A program made the position numbers and the translations under genes. 64,000 bases of DNA from Acetivibrio mesophilus (lineage in GTDB: Bacteria > Bacillota > Clostridia > Acetivibrionales > Acetivibrionaceae): contig NZ_RLII01000004.1 in assembly GCF_004102745.1 (NCBI RefSeq), positions 124,001-188,000 on the forward strand, read 5' to 3'. The first letter of the stretch is position 1. Each line of letters opens with the position of its first letter. Shown here piece after piece: positions 38,913 to 46,372 of this stretch. The notes under the pieces are model-generated. The model was not told the origin of the DNA. It was given only the letters and a program-made list of their open reading frames with translations, and did not search any database.

Positions 38913-39368
38913 ATGTCGCAAAAGTTGGATGCAAATATTGATATGTCTTATGGTACGGCACTTATAATGATTCGCAATATCCCAGATGACATGAAACTTA
39001 TTTCCGGTATTTTTACTTCCATAGCAGACGAAAGCATTAATATCCAGATGATAAGTAAAACTTCTCCACACAAAGGACATGTAAACATATCTTTCTGTCT
39101 TCCGTCGGAAGATCTTTCAAGAGCGCTTATTGCAATAAACAGGTATAGAAAGAGTGCTAAAGATCTTCTGATTGAAGTAGATGCCTACAACACAAAAGTA
39201 TCGGTATCCTGTGGGAAAATGAAAGACATCCCGGGCTTCGCCGCAAAGCTTTTCAAGATTTTTGCAGACGAAGGAATCGATATCAAGCTGGCTACCGCTT
39301 CGGAATCAGAAATATCCTGTCTGGTTCATGATTACCACTCTGACAGGATTGCATCACTGGTAATATAA
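38913..39368 (+). CDS. Stand-alone tandem-ACT protein like the aspartokinase regulatory half
   Basis: 151 aa comprising two ACT folds: ALIMIRNIPDDMKLISGIFTSIA (about 12-80) and KVSVSCGKMKDIPGFAAKLF (about 90-150). The second, with its GKMKDIPG and EISCLVHDY segments, resembles the C-terminal half of LysC-type aspartate kinase; no kinase domain is present. Start ATG is set by AGGAGG 7-8 nt upstream, 22 bp after dapB. It may act like the beta subunit of Bacillus LysC or as a free lysine sensor. The catalytic aspartokinase is not in the window. Confidence 0.82.
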   Translation: MSQKLDANIDMSYGTALIMIRNIPDDMKLISGIFTSIADESINIQMISKTSPHKGHVNISFCLPSEDLSRALIAINRYRKSAKDLLIEVDAYNTKVSVSCGKMKDIPGFAAKLFKIFADEGIDIKLATASESEISCLVHDYHSDRIASLVI

Positions 39369-39472
39369 CGTAGCACAAGCCACAGCAATAAAGATTATAG
39401 CTTTGGGTTTTAAGCGGGGAGCAACTTCTCCGCTTGAAATCCTGAAAACACTCGTTAAAGAATTGAGCTTAC

Positions 39473-40003
39473 TTAATACTCTATTCCTTTTCTTGCACCA
39501 ATCCCTTCCTCAAAGGGGTGCTTTTCACACATATTGCAAGATACATAATCAGCCAATTCGAGGATTCTATCCGGAGCATTCCTTCCAGTCAAAATTATTT
39601 CAACACCGGAAGGCTTGTTTCTTAAAACATCAGCTACATCGTCGATATCAATCAATCCATTACCCATGACTGCCATTATTTCATCCAAGATCAATATATC
39701 GCATTCATTGTTTTGAAGTACCGTCTTAACAAAGTCAAATGCAGCTTTAACTTCATTTTTCAGCTCTGCAATCTCATTCTCGTCCATGTTAAATATAAAA
39801 CCGTGCTTTTTTTCAAAACGAAACACTTTAAAACCGGGCTCCAACTTCTCAAGAACTTTTAACTCCCCCGTATCCTGACTTTTTAAGAACTGCACCATAT
39901 ATACGGTATAACCTCTTCCGAGAGCCCTTATGCCCTGTCCAATAGCTGCTGTTGTCTTGCCTTTTCCATCACCGGTATAAACCTGAATCAAACCCTTCTC
40001 CAC
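39473..40003 (-). CDS. cobO: Cob(I)yrinic acid a,c-diamide adenosyltransferase
   Basis: ATP:corrinoid adenosyltransferase of the CobO/BtuR type, attaching adenosyl to cobalt. P-loop GDGKGKTTAAIG at residues ~11-22, FLKSQDTGE, ILDEIMAVMGNGLID and LTGRNAPDRI are characteristic. 176 aa. It stands alone, convergent to the dap operon; no other cobamide genes are visible. The 39369-39472 spacer holds a GC-rich hairpin without T-run. Confidence 0.94.
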   Translation of the reverse strand: MEKGLIQVYTGDGKGKTTAAIGQGIRALGRGYTVYMVQFLKSQDTGELKVLEKLEPGFKVFRFEKKHGFIFNMDENEIAELKNEVKAAFDFVKTVLQNNECDILILDEIMAVMGNGLIDIDDVADVLRNKPSGVEIILTGRNAPDRILELADYVSCNMCEKHPFEEGIGARKGIEY

Positions 40004-40122
40004 TTATCTCACCAACTCTCTTCCCTTTTTAATACTTTGTATATTCTAACAATAGTGTTCTATTATTTCAACTATAAATTCAAAAATCCAAAAATTTTAT
40101 TAAAAATTTATTTAAAAAAGTA

Positions 40123-40151
40123 TTGACATACAGAACTAATGCTAGTATAAT
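40123..40151 (+). promoter_or_regulatory. Consensus promoter of tRNA-Leu
   Basis: TTGACA (40123-40128) and TATAAT (40146-40151), both perfect, separated by 17 nt and ending 25 nt before the tRNA. Confidence 0.93.
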
Positions 40152-40176
40152 TTATTATGCTGAATCGAGAAAACAT

Positions 40177-40259
40177 GCGGTCGTGGTGGAATTGGCAGAC
40201 ACGTACGTTTGAGGGGCGTATGCGCGAGCATGTGGGTTCAAGTCCCACCGTCCGCACCA
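40177..40259 (+). tRNA. tRNA-Leu (anticodon GAG), CCA encoded
   Basis: 83 nt with a long variable arm typical of class II tRNA. The anticodon stem TACGT/GCGTA closes loop TTGAGGG with anticodon GAG (reads CTC/CTT). The T-arm is GTGGG-TTCAAGT-CCCAC, discriminator A73, and CCA is encoded. The acceptor stem GCGGTCG/CGTCCGC has one T-T mismatch (positions 5-68). It has its own promoter and terminator. Confidence 0.95.
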
Positions 40260-40264
40260 TAGTG

Positions 40265-40293
40265 AAAAAGAGGAAAAATGTTCCTCTTTTTTT
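40265..40293 (+). terminator. Terminator of tRNA-Leu
   Basis: AAAAAGAGGAA and TTCCTCTTTTT form an 11-bp stem with a 5-nt loop and continue into a T-rich tail. It begins 5 nt after the tRNA CCA. Confidence 0.88.
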
Positions 40294-40553
40294 ATTTTAG
40301 CCTCTTGGAGTGAAATGAAAGAGGCAAAAGCGAAGGGGCTCGATGCCCTGAGCTTTTATTTTATAAGGTTTAATCTTCATTCTCCAATTAATATACTTCA
40401 GTATTATCTGTAATAAGCTCAGTATGAATATTTGTAAGCCTTTCTATTAACCCAAAAAAATCTACTTTATTCAAAATGCTTTTCTCTAACAAGCACCCGT
40501 TTACATCCAACTGAATAGAATGTAGTATATTGAGATTCGCGGAGGTGAATAAA

Positions 40554-40670
40554 ATGTCAGGTATCTTCAAAAAGAATTTTTTCAATGATAACAGCGAAAT
40601 TTTGTTTTTCATTATTCTTTTCCTCTTACTGTTCTTCAACGGAAAAGATTATGACAAATGCGGCTGCTAA
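40554..40670 (+). CDS. 38-aa single-span membrane peptide
   Basis: MSGIFKKNFF, then NDNSE, then a hydrophobic helix ILFFIILFLLLFF (about residues 16-28) and a short charged Cys-containing tail ending CGC. GGAGGTG lies 7-8 nt before the ATG. Very short proteins with an EILFFIILFLLLF core recur in spore-formers, where similar ones are sporulation or coat associated; that is a family impression, not evidence. An 83-aa minus-strand frame across it lacks an SD. The flanking parts of 40294-40877 hold only the palindrome at 40747. Confidence 0.6.
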   Translation: MSGIFKKNFFNDNSEILFFIILFLLLFFNGKDYDKCGC

Positions 40671-40746
40671 TAATTAGACATAATATTTGGCAGTCCCTAA
40701 GGTTGGTAGGTTTTCTAAATGCCCTCTAACAGCACAACATAACATT

Positions 40747-40832
40747 CGGAAACATATATGCTATATAAATGCGCTTATTCTATTTATTAAATTGTATCCA
40801 CAAACGCATTTATAAAGGTATCTATGTTTCCG
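40747..40832. repeat. 86-bp imperfect palindromic element
   Basis: The arm beginning CGGAAACATATATGCTATAT (40747-40773) and its inverse ending TATGTTTCCG (40805-40832) match at about 22 of 27 positions with one gap; the loop is 31 nt of AT-rich sequence. ATT flanks the element on both outer sides. There is no coding sequence inside. It could be a small MITE-like element or the 3' hairpin of the helicase mRNA, which ends 46 bp away. Confidence 0.65.
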
Positions 40833-40877
40833 ATTTATATTAATGAGAAATTATCCGGTCATACTGCTTTCTTATGC

Positions 40878-43025
40878 TTAACTATAATCGACCTGGGAAG
40901 GCATTGGAATCTGTATCTTTTTTCCTTCAATACATGTTTTTAAGGAAAGCATTTTAGTCCCCACGCTTTCAAATTCAATTACAATTAAATCTTTAGCTTC
41001 ATCAAGCCTAGTCACCAAGCCTTGCCCGAATTTCACATGCTCTAATACAGCCCCTTCGCAAATTTCATTGGGTATATCCTCATGTTCAGCCTGTTTTTGA
41101 GCAAGATTAAAACGATGAACAAATCTTGATGCTGCGACCGGCTTATTATTTGCTTTTGAAAAAGTTATAAGTTCAAGATACTTCCTGGCTCTGGTCACAC
41201 CCACATAGAAAAGACGCACTTCTTCCTCCATCAATGCATAGCTTTCTTCCTTGCAATCGCTTATGCTTTTTGATGACGGGAATTGCCCGTCCACCAGATC
41301 AATCATATATACCCTGTCAAATTCCAGGCCTTTGCTTGAGTGTATGGTAGTCAAAACAACTGCATTTTTATTTCTGTATTTGCTGGAGTTTTCAACCGCC
41401 GACTTTAGTATCGAAAGCCTTTGGAAAAATTCATCGAAAGAATTAACCCTTGAAGCTATTGACTTGAGACTGTCAATAATATAATTAAGGCTTTCAACCG
41501 AATAACCCATTTCCTTTGATGCCCTGCGAATATACTTTTCATATTCACATTCCTTCTCAATAAATTCTATGGCCTTCAAAGGCTTAAAATAATCAATAGT
41601 TCCAATCCGGTCATCCAATAACTTAACAGCTTCTAAAGTACTTTTAGGTAATTGGGGACAATTAAGCAAAGTTTCAAGGGCACCCTTACCCTTCCCCATG
41701 TTCTGCACGACATATTCAAACATTTCACGGCTTAAGAACGCATTGGTTTTGTAGTAAATTTGCCCGAAAGCCTCAACATCGCAAGGATCTAATGCAAGCC
41801 GTATAAATGCAAGAATGTCATTAACCACCCAATGCTTGAAAAAGTGAATATTCGAATCTCTAATATAAAAAGGTAAATTGTTGTATTCCAGATAATCCAC
41901 CAGTGGAATGGCAGAAATATTATTTCTGTAAAGAACAGCACAGTCCGACAAATTGCTCTGACTCATCAAAACCGAGGTCAGATACTCATATTGCTCATTA
42001 CGACTGTTTACATGCTTAAATACAATAGCTTCGCCTTCTTCATTTTCAGTATACATCTCCTTTTGATACCGCCCTTTGTTCTGCTTTATAAAAGTATTAG
42101 CCGGAATCACAATTTTCTTTGTGGAGCGATAGTTTTTTTCCATCAATAAAATTTTAGCACCGGGATAGGTTTTCCTAAAATCAAGAAGGGCCTTAGGAAA
42201 GGCCGCCCTAAACCCATAGATGCTCTGGTCCTCATCCCCAACCATGAAAATATTGTTTCTTGGATGGGCAATAAGCTTTATAATTTCATGCTGAACCAAG
42301 GATGTATCTTGAGACTCATCAACATTAATATAATGATATTTTTCTCTCAGCATATTGATAATTTCAGCATTTCTCCTAAGGAGCAGATAAGTGCCGGTAA
42401 GCATATCGTCATAATCTATGCCTCCTTCATACTTTTTACGCTTTTCATAGGCATTATAAATATCAATGAAATTCTTAATTCCAACATCCAATTGCCTTAT
42501 ATTCTCTTCATTGTAAAGCATATTCTTAACAAAGCTGATAGAGTTGGACAAATCCTCAAGCCTGTCATCGCTGATATACTCGTTGTTGATATCCAGATAA
42601 ATCTGCTTTAATATCTGATTTTTATTAATTGGGCTTTCATTTCCTTCAATAATTTGTGGCATAGGCTTATTTTTGCTTTCAGTATACAAACGTACAACCG
42701 AATAGCAAAAACTATGAATTGTTGAGAACACCATATTACAGGCCAATTCTTTGCCGAAAATATCACAAAACCGTGTCTTCATATCTTGGGCTGATGCTTT
42801 GCTAAATGTCAGTGTAAGTATTTTTCTCGGATCTATTTTATGGTTTAAAACCATATTGGCACACCGGGACACAATTACAGTAGTTTTTCCCCCTCCCGGC
42901 ACCGAAAGCAACAAAGAGGGGCCTTGAATCCGCACAACAGCCTCTTTTTGCTGAGGATTCAAATATATATTGTATTTGTCAGCCAAAAGCCTAAAAAAGC
43001 TTTCCTGGTCCATAAATTCTCCCAT
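40878..43025 (-). CDS. UvrD/PcrA-family ATP-dependent DNA helicase
   Basis: 715-aa superfamily 1A helicase. Motif I is the unusual SVPGGGKTT (usually AGxGSGKT); then Ia TFSKASAQDM, II VDESQD, III VGDEDQSIYGFRAA, IV NYRST, V TTIHSSKGLEFD, VI VRLFYVGVTRAR. The last ~50 residues (GAVLEHVKFGQGLVTRL) look like the PcrA Tudor-like domain that contacts RNA polymerase. The divergent Walker A and the motif spacing suggest a paralogue rather than PcrA itself. ATG has GGGAG upstream; a second ATG four codons later also has an SD. Confidence 0.9.
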   Translation of the reverse strand: MGEFMDQESFFRLLADKYNIYLNPQQKEAVVRIQGPSLLLSVPGGGKTTVIVSRCANMVLNHKIDPRKILTLTFSKASAQDMKTRFCDIFGKELACNMVFSTIHSFCYSVVRLYTESKNKPMPQIIEGNESPINKNQILKQIYLDINNEYISDDRLEDLSNSISFVKNMLYNEENIRQLDVGIKNFIDIYNAYEKRKKYEGGIDYDDMLTGTYLLLRRNAEIINMLREKYHYINVDESQDTSLVQHEIIKLIAHPRNNIFMVGDEDQSIYGFRAAFPKALLDFRKTYPGAKILLMEKNYRSTKKIVIPANTFIKQNKGRYQKEMYTENEEGEAIVFKHVNSRNEQYEYLTSVLMSQSNLSDCAVLYRNNISAIPLVDYLEYNNLPFYIRDSNIHFFKHWVVNDILAFIRLALDPCDVEAFGQIYYKTNAFLSREMFEYVVQNMGKGKGALETLLNCPQLPKSTLEAVKLLDDRIGTIDYFKPLKAIEFIEKECEYEKYIRRASKEMGYSVESLNYIIDSLKSIASRVNSFDEFFQRLSILKSAVENSSKYRNKNAVVLTTIHSSKGLEFDRVYMIDLVDGQFPSSKSISDCKEESYALMEEEVRLFYVGVTRARKYLELITFSKANNKPVAASRFVHRFNLAQKQAEHEDIPNEICEGAVLEHVKFGQGLVTRLDEAKDLIVIEFESVGTKMLSLKTCIEGKKIQIPMPSQVDYS

Positions 43026-43178
43026 CTCTTTCTCCCAATTTCAATTACTTATTTTAACATGTATAAGAAAATAAATAAAGAAGGTAGAAATTATGCTATA
43101 CTGGAATAGAAAAGATCCAAGAAAAAAATATATTTTTGACTACATATAAAATACAGATTATATAAAGGAGATGGGCTC

Positions 43179-43796
43179 ATGAAGCTTATTGATCTTACAC
43201 ATAAAATTGAAGATTACCTTCCGGCATATCCCGGGGATAAAGAAACGCGGCTTATTAATTCAAAAAAGCCTAAAGAAGACGGTTACACCAATCACAGGCT
43301 TCAAATAGATATGCACTCCGGTACCCATATTGACTCTCCTATGCATCTTACCGATTCAAAGGAGTATATTTGTGACTACCCATTGGAATCCTTTATCGGT
43401 GAAGGCTGTATAATTGACGTAAGAAATGAACCGATAATCAAATTAAAAAAAGAATACAAAGACATAATAACAGAGGGCTGTATCTTGCTGCTCTATACCG
43501 GGCTGCACCATAAATTCGGTACAAAGGAATATTTCAATGAGCATCCTGTTGTAGATATGGAATTTGCAGAATTTATGACCGAAAGAAAAATCAAAATCCT
43601 CGGCATGGATACCCCTTCTCCCGATAAACCACCTTTTTCGGTTCACAGACTGCTTCTAAAAAGCAAAATTTTCATCCTCGAGAATCTCACAAACATGGAA
43701 GCTCTTCTTGATGCTCAAAAGTTTGAAGTTATAGCCCTTCCTCTTAATATAAAGGCGGACAGTTCAATCCTAAGGGTTGTGGCAAGAGTAATGTAA
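43179..43796 (+). CDS. Cyclase family (kynurenine formamidase-like) metal hydrolase
   Basis: 205 aa of the PF04199 family. The metal motif HSGTHIDSPMH (near residue 46) and the DLTH start are diagnostic; GMDTPSPD and VHRLLLKSKIFILENL complete the fold. The family includes arylformamidases and isatin hydrolases, so the substrate cannot be fixed. No tryptophan-degradation gene is near. AAGGAGATGGGCTC precedes the ATG. It is monocistronic with its own terminator. Confidence 0.9.
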   Translation: MKLIDLTHKIEDYLPAYPGDKETRLINSKKPKEDGYTNHRLQIDMHSGTHIDSPMHLTDSKEYICDYPLESFIGEGCIIDVRNEPIIKLKKEYKDIITEGCILLLYTGLHHKFGTKEYFNEHPVVDMEFAEFMTERKIKILGMDTPSPDKPPFSVHRLLLKSKIFILENLTNMEALLDAQKFEVIALPLNIKADSSILRVVARVM

Positions 43797-43803
43797 ATTT
43801 GTA

Positions 43804-43858
43804 AAAAAGCCCCTTCTTCCCTGTCACCATTTTCATTATCGGGAAAAAGAGGCTTTTT
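43804..43858 (+). terminator. Terminator after the cyclase-family gene
   Basis: AAAAAGCC pairs with GGCTTTTT, with an additional inner TTCCC/GGGAA helix around a 19-nt loop. The T-rich arm gives termination for the plus-strand gene and the A-rich arm for the minus strand. Confidence 0.7.
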
Positions 43859-43866
43859 CTCTTTTA

Positions 43867-44473
43867 TTATCGGTTCTTTTTATTCTTTTTATTTTTCTTA
43901 TCAAAGTCTTTCTTTCTCTCTGTTAAATTCTTTTTGAGCTGCTTATAACTTTCTTTATCCTCGCTATTCTCACTAAAGTTCACTATTCCCCTAGTAATGC
44001 TAATAAGGCCATAATACTCTTCTTTCAAATGAGGAAATGGCTCACAGATAAAACAACGATTCTTGATCCATCTGCAACTTGTCTTCCAAACGAGGAATTA
44101 TCATTTCAGGAATAACAAAGTTAACTATTTTATGCTCTTTTCCTGTACTATTGACTATCGTATCAGTAACTTCAAGTTCATATACTATGCAAGGGGATTC
44201 TCCAACTGAAAAAATAACTCCCCTTATATCTTTCAATTTACCTTTTACAATCAAGCTACCGTCCCCAAAATAATCTTCATCAGTTATTTCACCTTCTGAT
44301 AAATGTACAATAGTATCACTCTTACCATATTCTTTTTCATATTCCTCAAGACTTAATAGTGTGTCTTTTCCCTTCTCGTTGTCATTTCTTAAAGGTGATC
44401 CAAAAGCTATACAACTTATTGAAATAATCACAATAATTATAATTGTAAACCCAATTGTCAAATTCCTTTTCAT
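43867..44473 (-). pseudogene. Frameshifted lipoprotein-like or anchored hypothetical gene
   Basis: From ATG 44473 (AGGAG upstream) the frame encodes MKRNLTIGFTI, a hydrophobic leader with Cys (SCIAFGS), and a soluble domain with YGKSDTIVHLSEGEI and PCIVYELEVTDTIV, stopping at 44042 after MDQESLFYL. In the next frame, coding continues without a start: CEPFPHLKEEYYGLIS, then a Lys/Asn-rich tail ending at 43867. The join reads naturally as one ~200-aa protein, so a single-base indel near 44045-44055 is the simplest explanation. The family is unrecognised; the domain could be an exported sensor or OB-like fold. Confidence 0.6.
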
Positions 44474-44697
44474 GTTTCCATTTCTCCTAAAATTTATTTT
44501 CATTAATCTTTTCCATTAACGCCATCTATCCTAAGAATTGATAAAAAAATATAATTGCACATAATATCTACCGTCTCTAGTCTTTGATGAAGCAGGGCAG
44601 CTAAAAAAGTCAGTAATTAGCAAATTATAACAACTACTGATATCATATATATATTTACATATTCTTTGTTAAGTTATTTTTTCTTTACATGCTAAAT

Positions 44698-45084
44698 TCA
44701 ACCAATTTTAGAATGAAAATGTGCCAATAAGATTTTACAATCACCCGGGTAGCTAATAGTCACTTTCCCCAACCTTGAAAGTATCGGTCCTAAAAAAATA
44801 ATTGAAGACCTCATTTCCACCGCGAGATCTTCCGGAATTTCGGTGCTGTTGATTGTTGAAGAATCAATTGTGACAACATCTTCTTCAACCTTAACTTTGC
44901 AACCTAATTTCCTTAAAATCTCAAACATAATTTCCACATCTCGAAGCCTTGGACAATTCTTTATGACACTTATACCATCGTTAAGAACTGTGGCCGCAAG
45001 TATCGGTAAAACAGCATTTTTTGAGCCTTCAACAACTATTTCACCCTTTAGTTTCTGGCCACCTGTCACAATCAACTTACTCAT
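44698..45084 (-). pseudogene. murA: Truncated murA (UDP-GlcNAc enolpyruvyl transferase, N-terminal third)
   Basis: 128 codons starting MSKLIVTGGQKLKGEIVVEGSK in pieces, with SKNAVLPILAAT, the UDP-GlcNAc-binding Lys-Asn pair, and EMRSSIIFLGPILSRLGKVTISYPGDC, where the catalytic Cys (PGGC in the family) falls. After that Cys the sequence diverges (KILLAHFHSKIG) and stops; the remaining ~290 residues of MurA are absent. GGAGG precedes the ATG, so the fragment may still be translated. It is separated from murG by a terminator. Without the second lobe it cannot be an active enzyme; a full murA must exist elsewhere. 44474-44697 shows nothing. Confidence 0.85.
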
Positions 45085-45220
45085 AATACACCTCCGTAAC
45101 ATTCGGTGGTTAACCCCAAACCGTCTTTTTCTCATTGTATAAATATAAATATAACTATACATATATAATTATTTTATGCTGGGTTTACAAAAATGTTACT
45201 TTAGTGATTATATGAGGCAT

Positions 45221-45245
45221 AAAAAAAGGACTCCTTTCGAGTCCT
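45221..45245 (-). terminator. Terminator after murG
   Basis: On the minus strand AGGACTC and GAGTCCT form a 7-bp stem with GAAAG loop, followed by seven T, 5 bp after the murG stop. It marks the present end of the dcw operon. Confidence 0.92.
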
Positions 45246-45250
45246 GATGA

Positions 45251-46360
45251 TTAATGGGCTGCTTCGCTCTTCATTATGTCTTTTATTATTGCAAAAATCT
45301 TTTCCGTTGCATTTGTAATACCCATCTTCTTGGCATTTTGGGCCATTTTAGAGAGCATATCTTTGTCTTTAAGAAGGGTTGTGATCTGCTCGTATAATAT
45401 TTCCTGCCTCAGATTCTTCTCCAGAATCACTACCGAGGCTCCCTGCTGTTCCAGGGCCCTGGCATTGTGCTCCTGATGATTGGCCGTAACATAGGGAGAT
45501 GGTATCAATATTGAAGGAACACCCAAGGCTGTCAGCTCGCTTATTGTTATTGCACCTGCCCTGCATACCGCAAGGTCTGCCGCTGCCATGGTATTTGCCA
45601 TATCAAATATGTATGGCAGAATACTAATATTCTGCGATTTTACATCCCCGATTTTCTTCATTATACCCTCATATTGTGCCTCACCAGTTGCGTATATCAA
45701 ATGAAATCCCAAATCATTTTTATGTCTTTTGATAAGCTCTGCCACTGTGCTGTTTATATTTTCAGCACCTCTGCTTCCTCCAAATATTACAACTAGGGGC
45801 ACATCCTTCGATATTCCAAGCTTTTTGCGAGCAGTCTCCCTGTCCACCTCTAGCATTTCACTTCTTATGGGATTTCCGGTAAACACTACTTTCGATTTGT
45901 CTTTAAAATACTTTTCCGCGTCCTTAAAGCTTATTGCCACCCTGTCAACAAACTTTGACAGTATCTTGTTTGTCACTCCCGGAAAAGCATTCTGCTCGTG
46001 AATAAGAGTTGGTATTCTCAATCTTGAAGCATTGAACAATACCGGTCCGCAAACATACCCTCCAGTTCCTATCACCAAATCCGGCTTATAATCCTTTATT
46101 ATCTTTCTTGCCTCCGAAAGCCCCTGAAACAGTTCCTTCACTGCAACAAGAGTATCTAAGGAAAGCTTTCTTCTAAAACCCCTCACCTTTATCATCTTTA
46201 TCTCAAAATTCTCTCTCGGTACAAGCTTGGTCTCAAGTCCTCTCTCGGTCCCAACAAACAGAATTTCGGCATCAGGCTTCATTCTCTTAATGTACCTGGC
46301 AATCGCAAGCCCGGGATTAATATGTCCCGCTGTACCTCCCCCACTTATAATCACCTTCAA
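45251..46360 (-). CDS. murG: UDP-GlcNAc:lipid I N-acetylglucosaminyltransferase
   Basis: Peripheral GT28 glycosyltransferase converting lipid I to lipid II on the inner membrane face. SGGGTAGHINPGLA at the N-terminus, IGTGGYVCGP, IHEQNAFPGVTN, the second Gly-rich GGSRGAENIN, and the donor-binding CRAGAITISELTALGVPSILIP are present; about 369 aa. The start is a non-ATG: TTG 46358-46360 gives MKVIISGGG, 10 nt after GAGG; TTG 46364-46366 is the alternative. It follows ftsW closely. Confidence 0.95.
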   Translation of the reverse strand: MKVIISGGGTAGHINPGLAIARYIKRMKPDAEILFVGTERGLETKLVPRENFEIKMIKVRGFRRKLSLDTLVAVKELFQGLSEARKIIKDYKPDLVIGTGGYVCGPVLFNASRLRIPTLIHEQNAFPGVTNKILSKFVDRVAISFKDAEKYFKDKSKVVFTGNPIRSEMLEVDRETARKKLGISKDVPLVVIFGGSRGAENINSTVAELIKRHKNDLGFHLIYATGEAQYEGIMKKIGDVKSQNISILPYIFDMANTMAAADLAVCRAGAITISELTALGVPSILIPSPYVTANHQEHNARALEQQGASVVILEKNLRQEILYEQITTLLKDKDMLSKMAQNAKKMGITNATEKIFAIIKDIMKSEAAH

Positions 46361-46372
46361 AATCAACCCACC

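Noticed and set aside
39412-39435. GC-rich hairpin AAGCGGGGA/TTCTCCGCTT between the ACT gene and cobO
   Set aside because: No T-run on either strand; could be a weak convergent terminator, but I cannot support the call.
40388-40639. 83-aa minus-strand frame
   Set aside because: It is antisense to the 38-aa gene, which has a strong SD; this frame has no SD and no recognisable domain.
43136-43164. TTGACT-17-TATATA promoter-like sequence before the cyclase-family gene
   Set aside because: The implied start near 43171 would leave an 8-nt leader and cut off the SD, so it is probably chance in AT-rich DNA.
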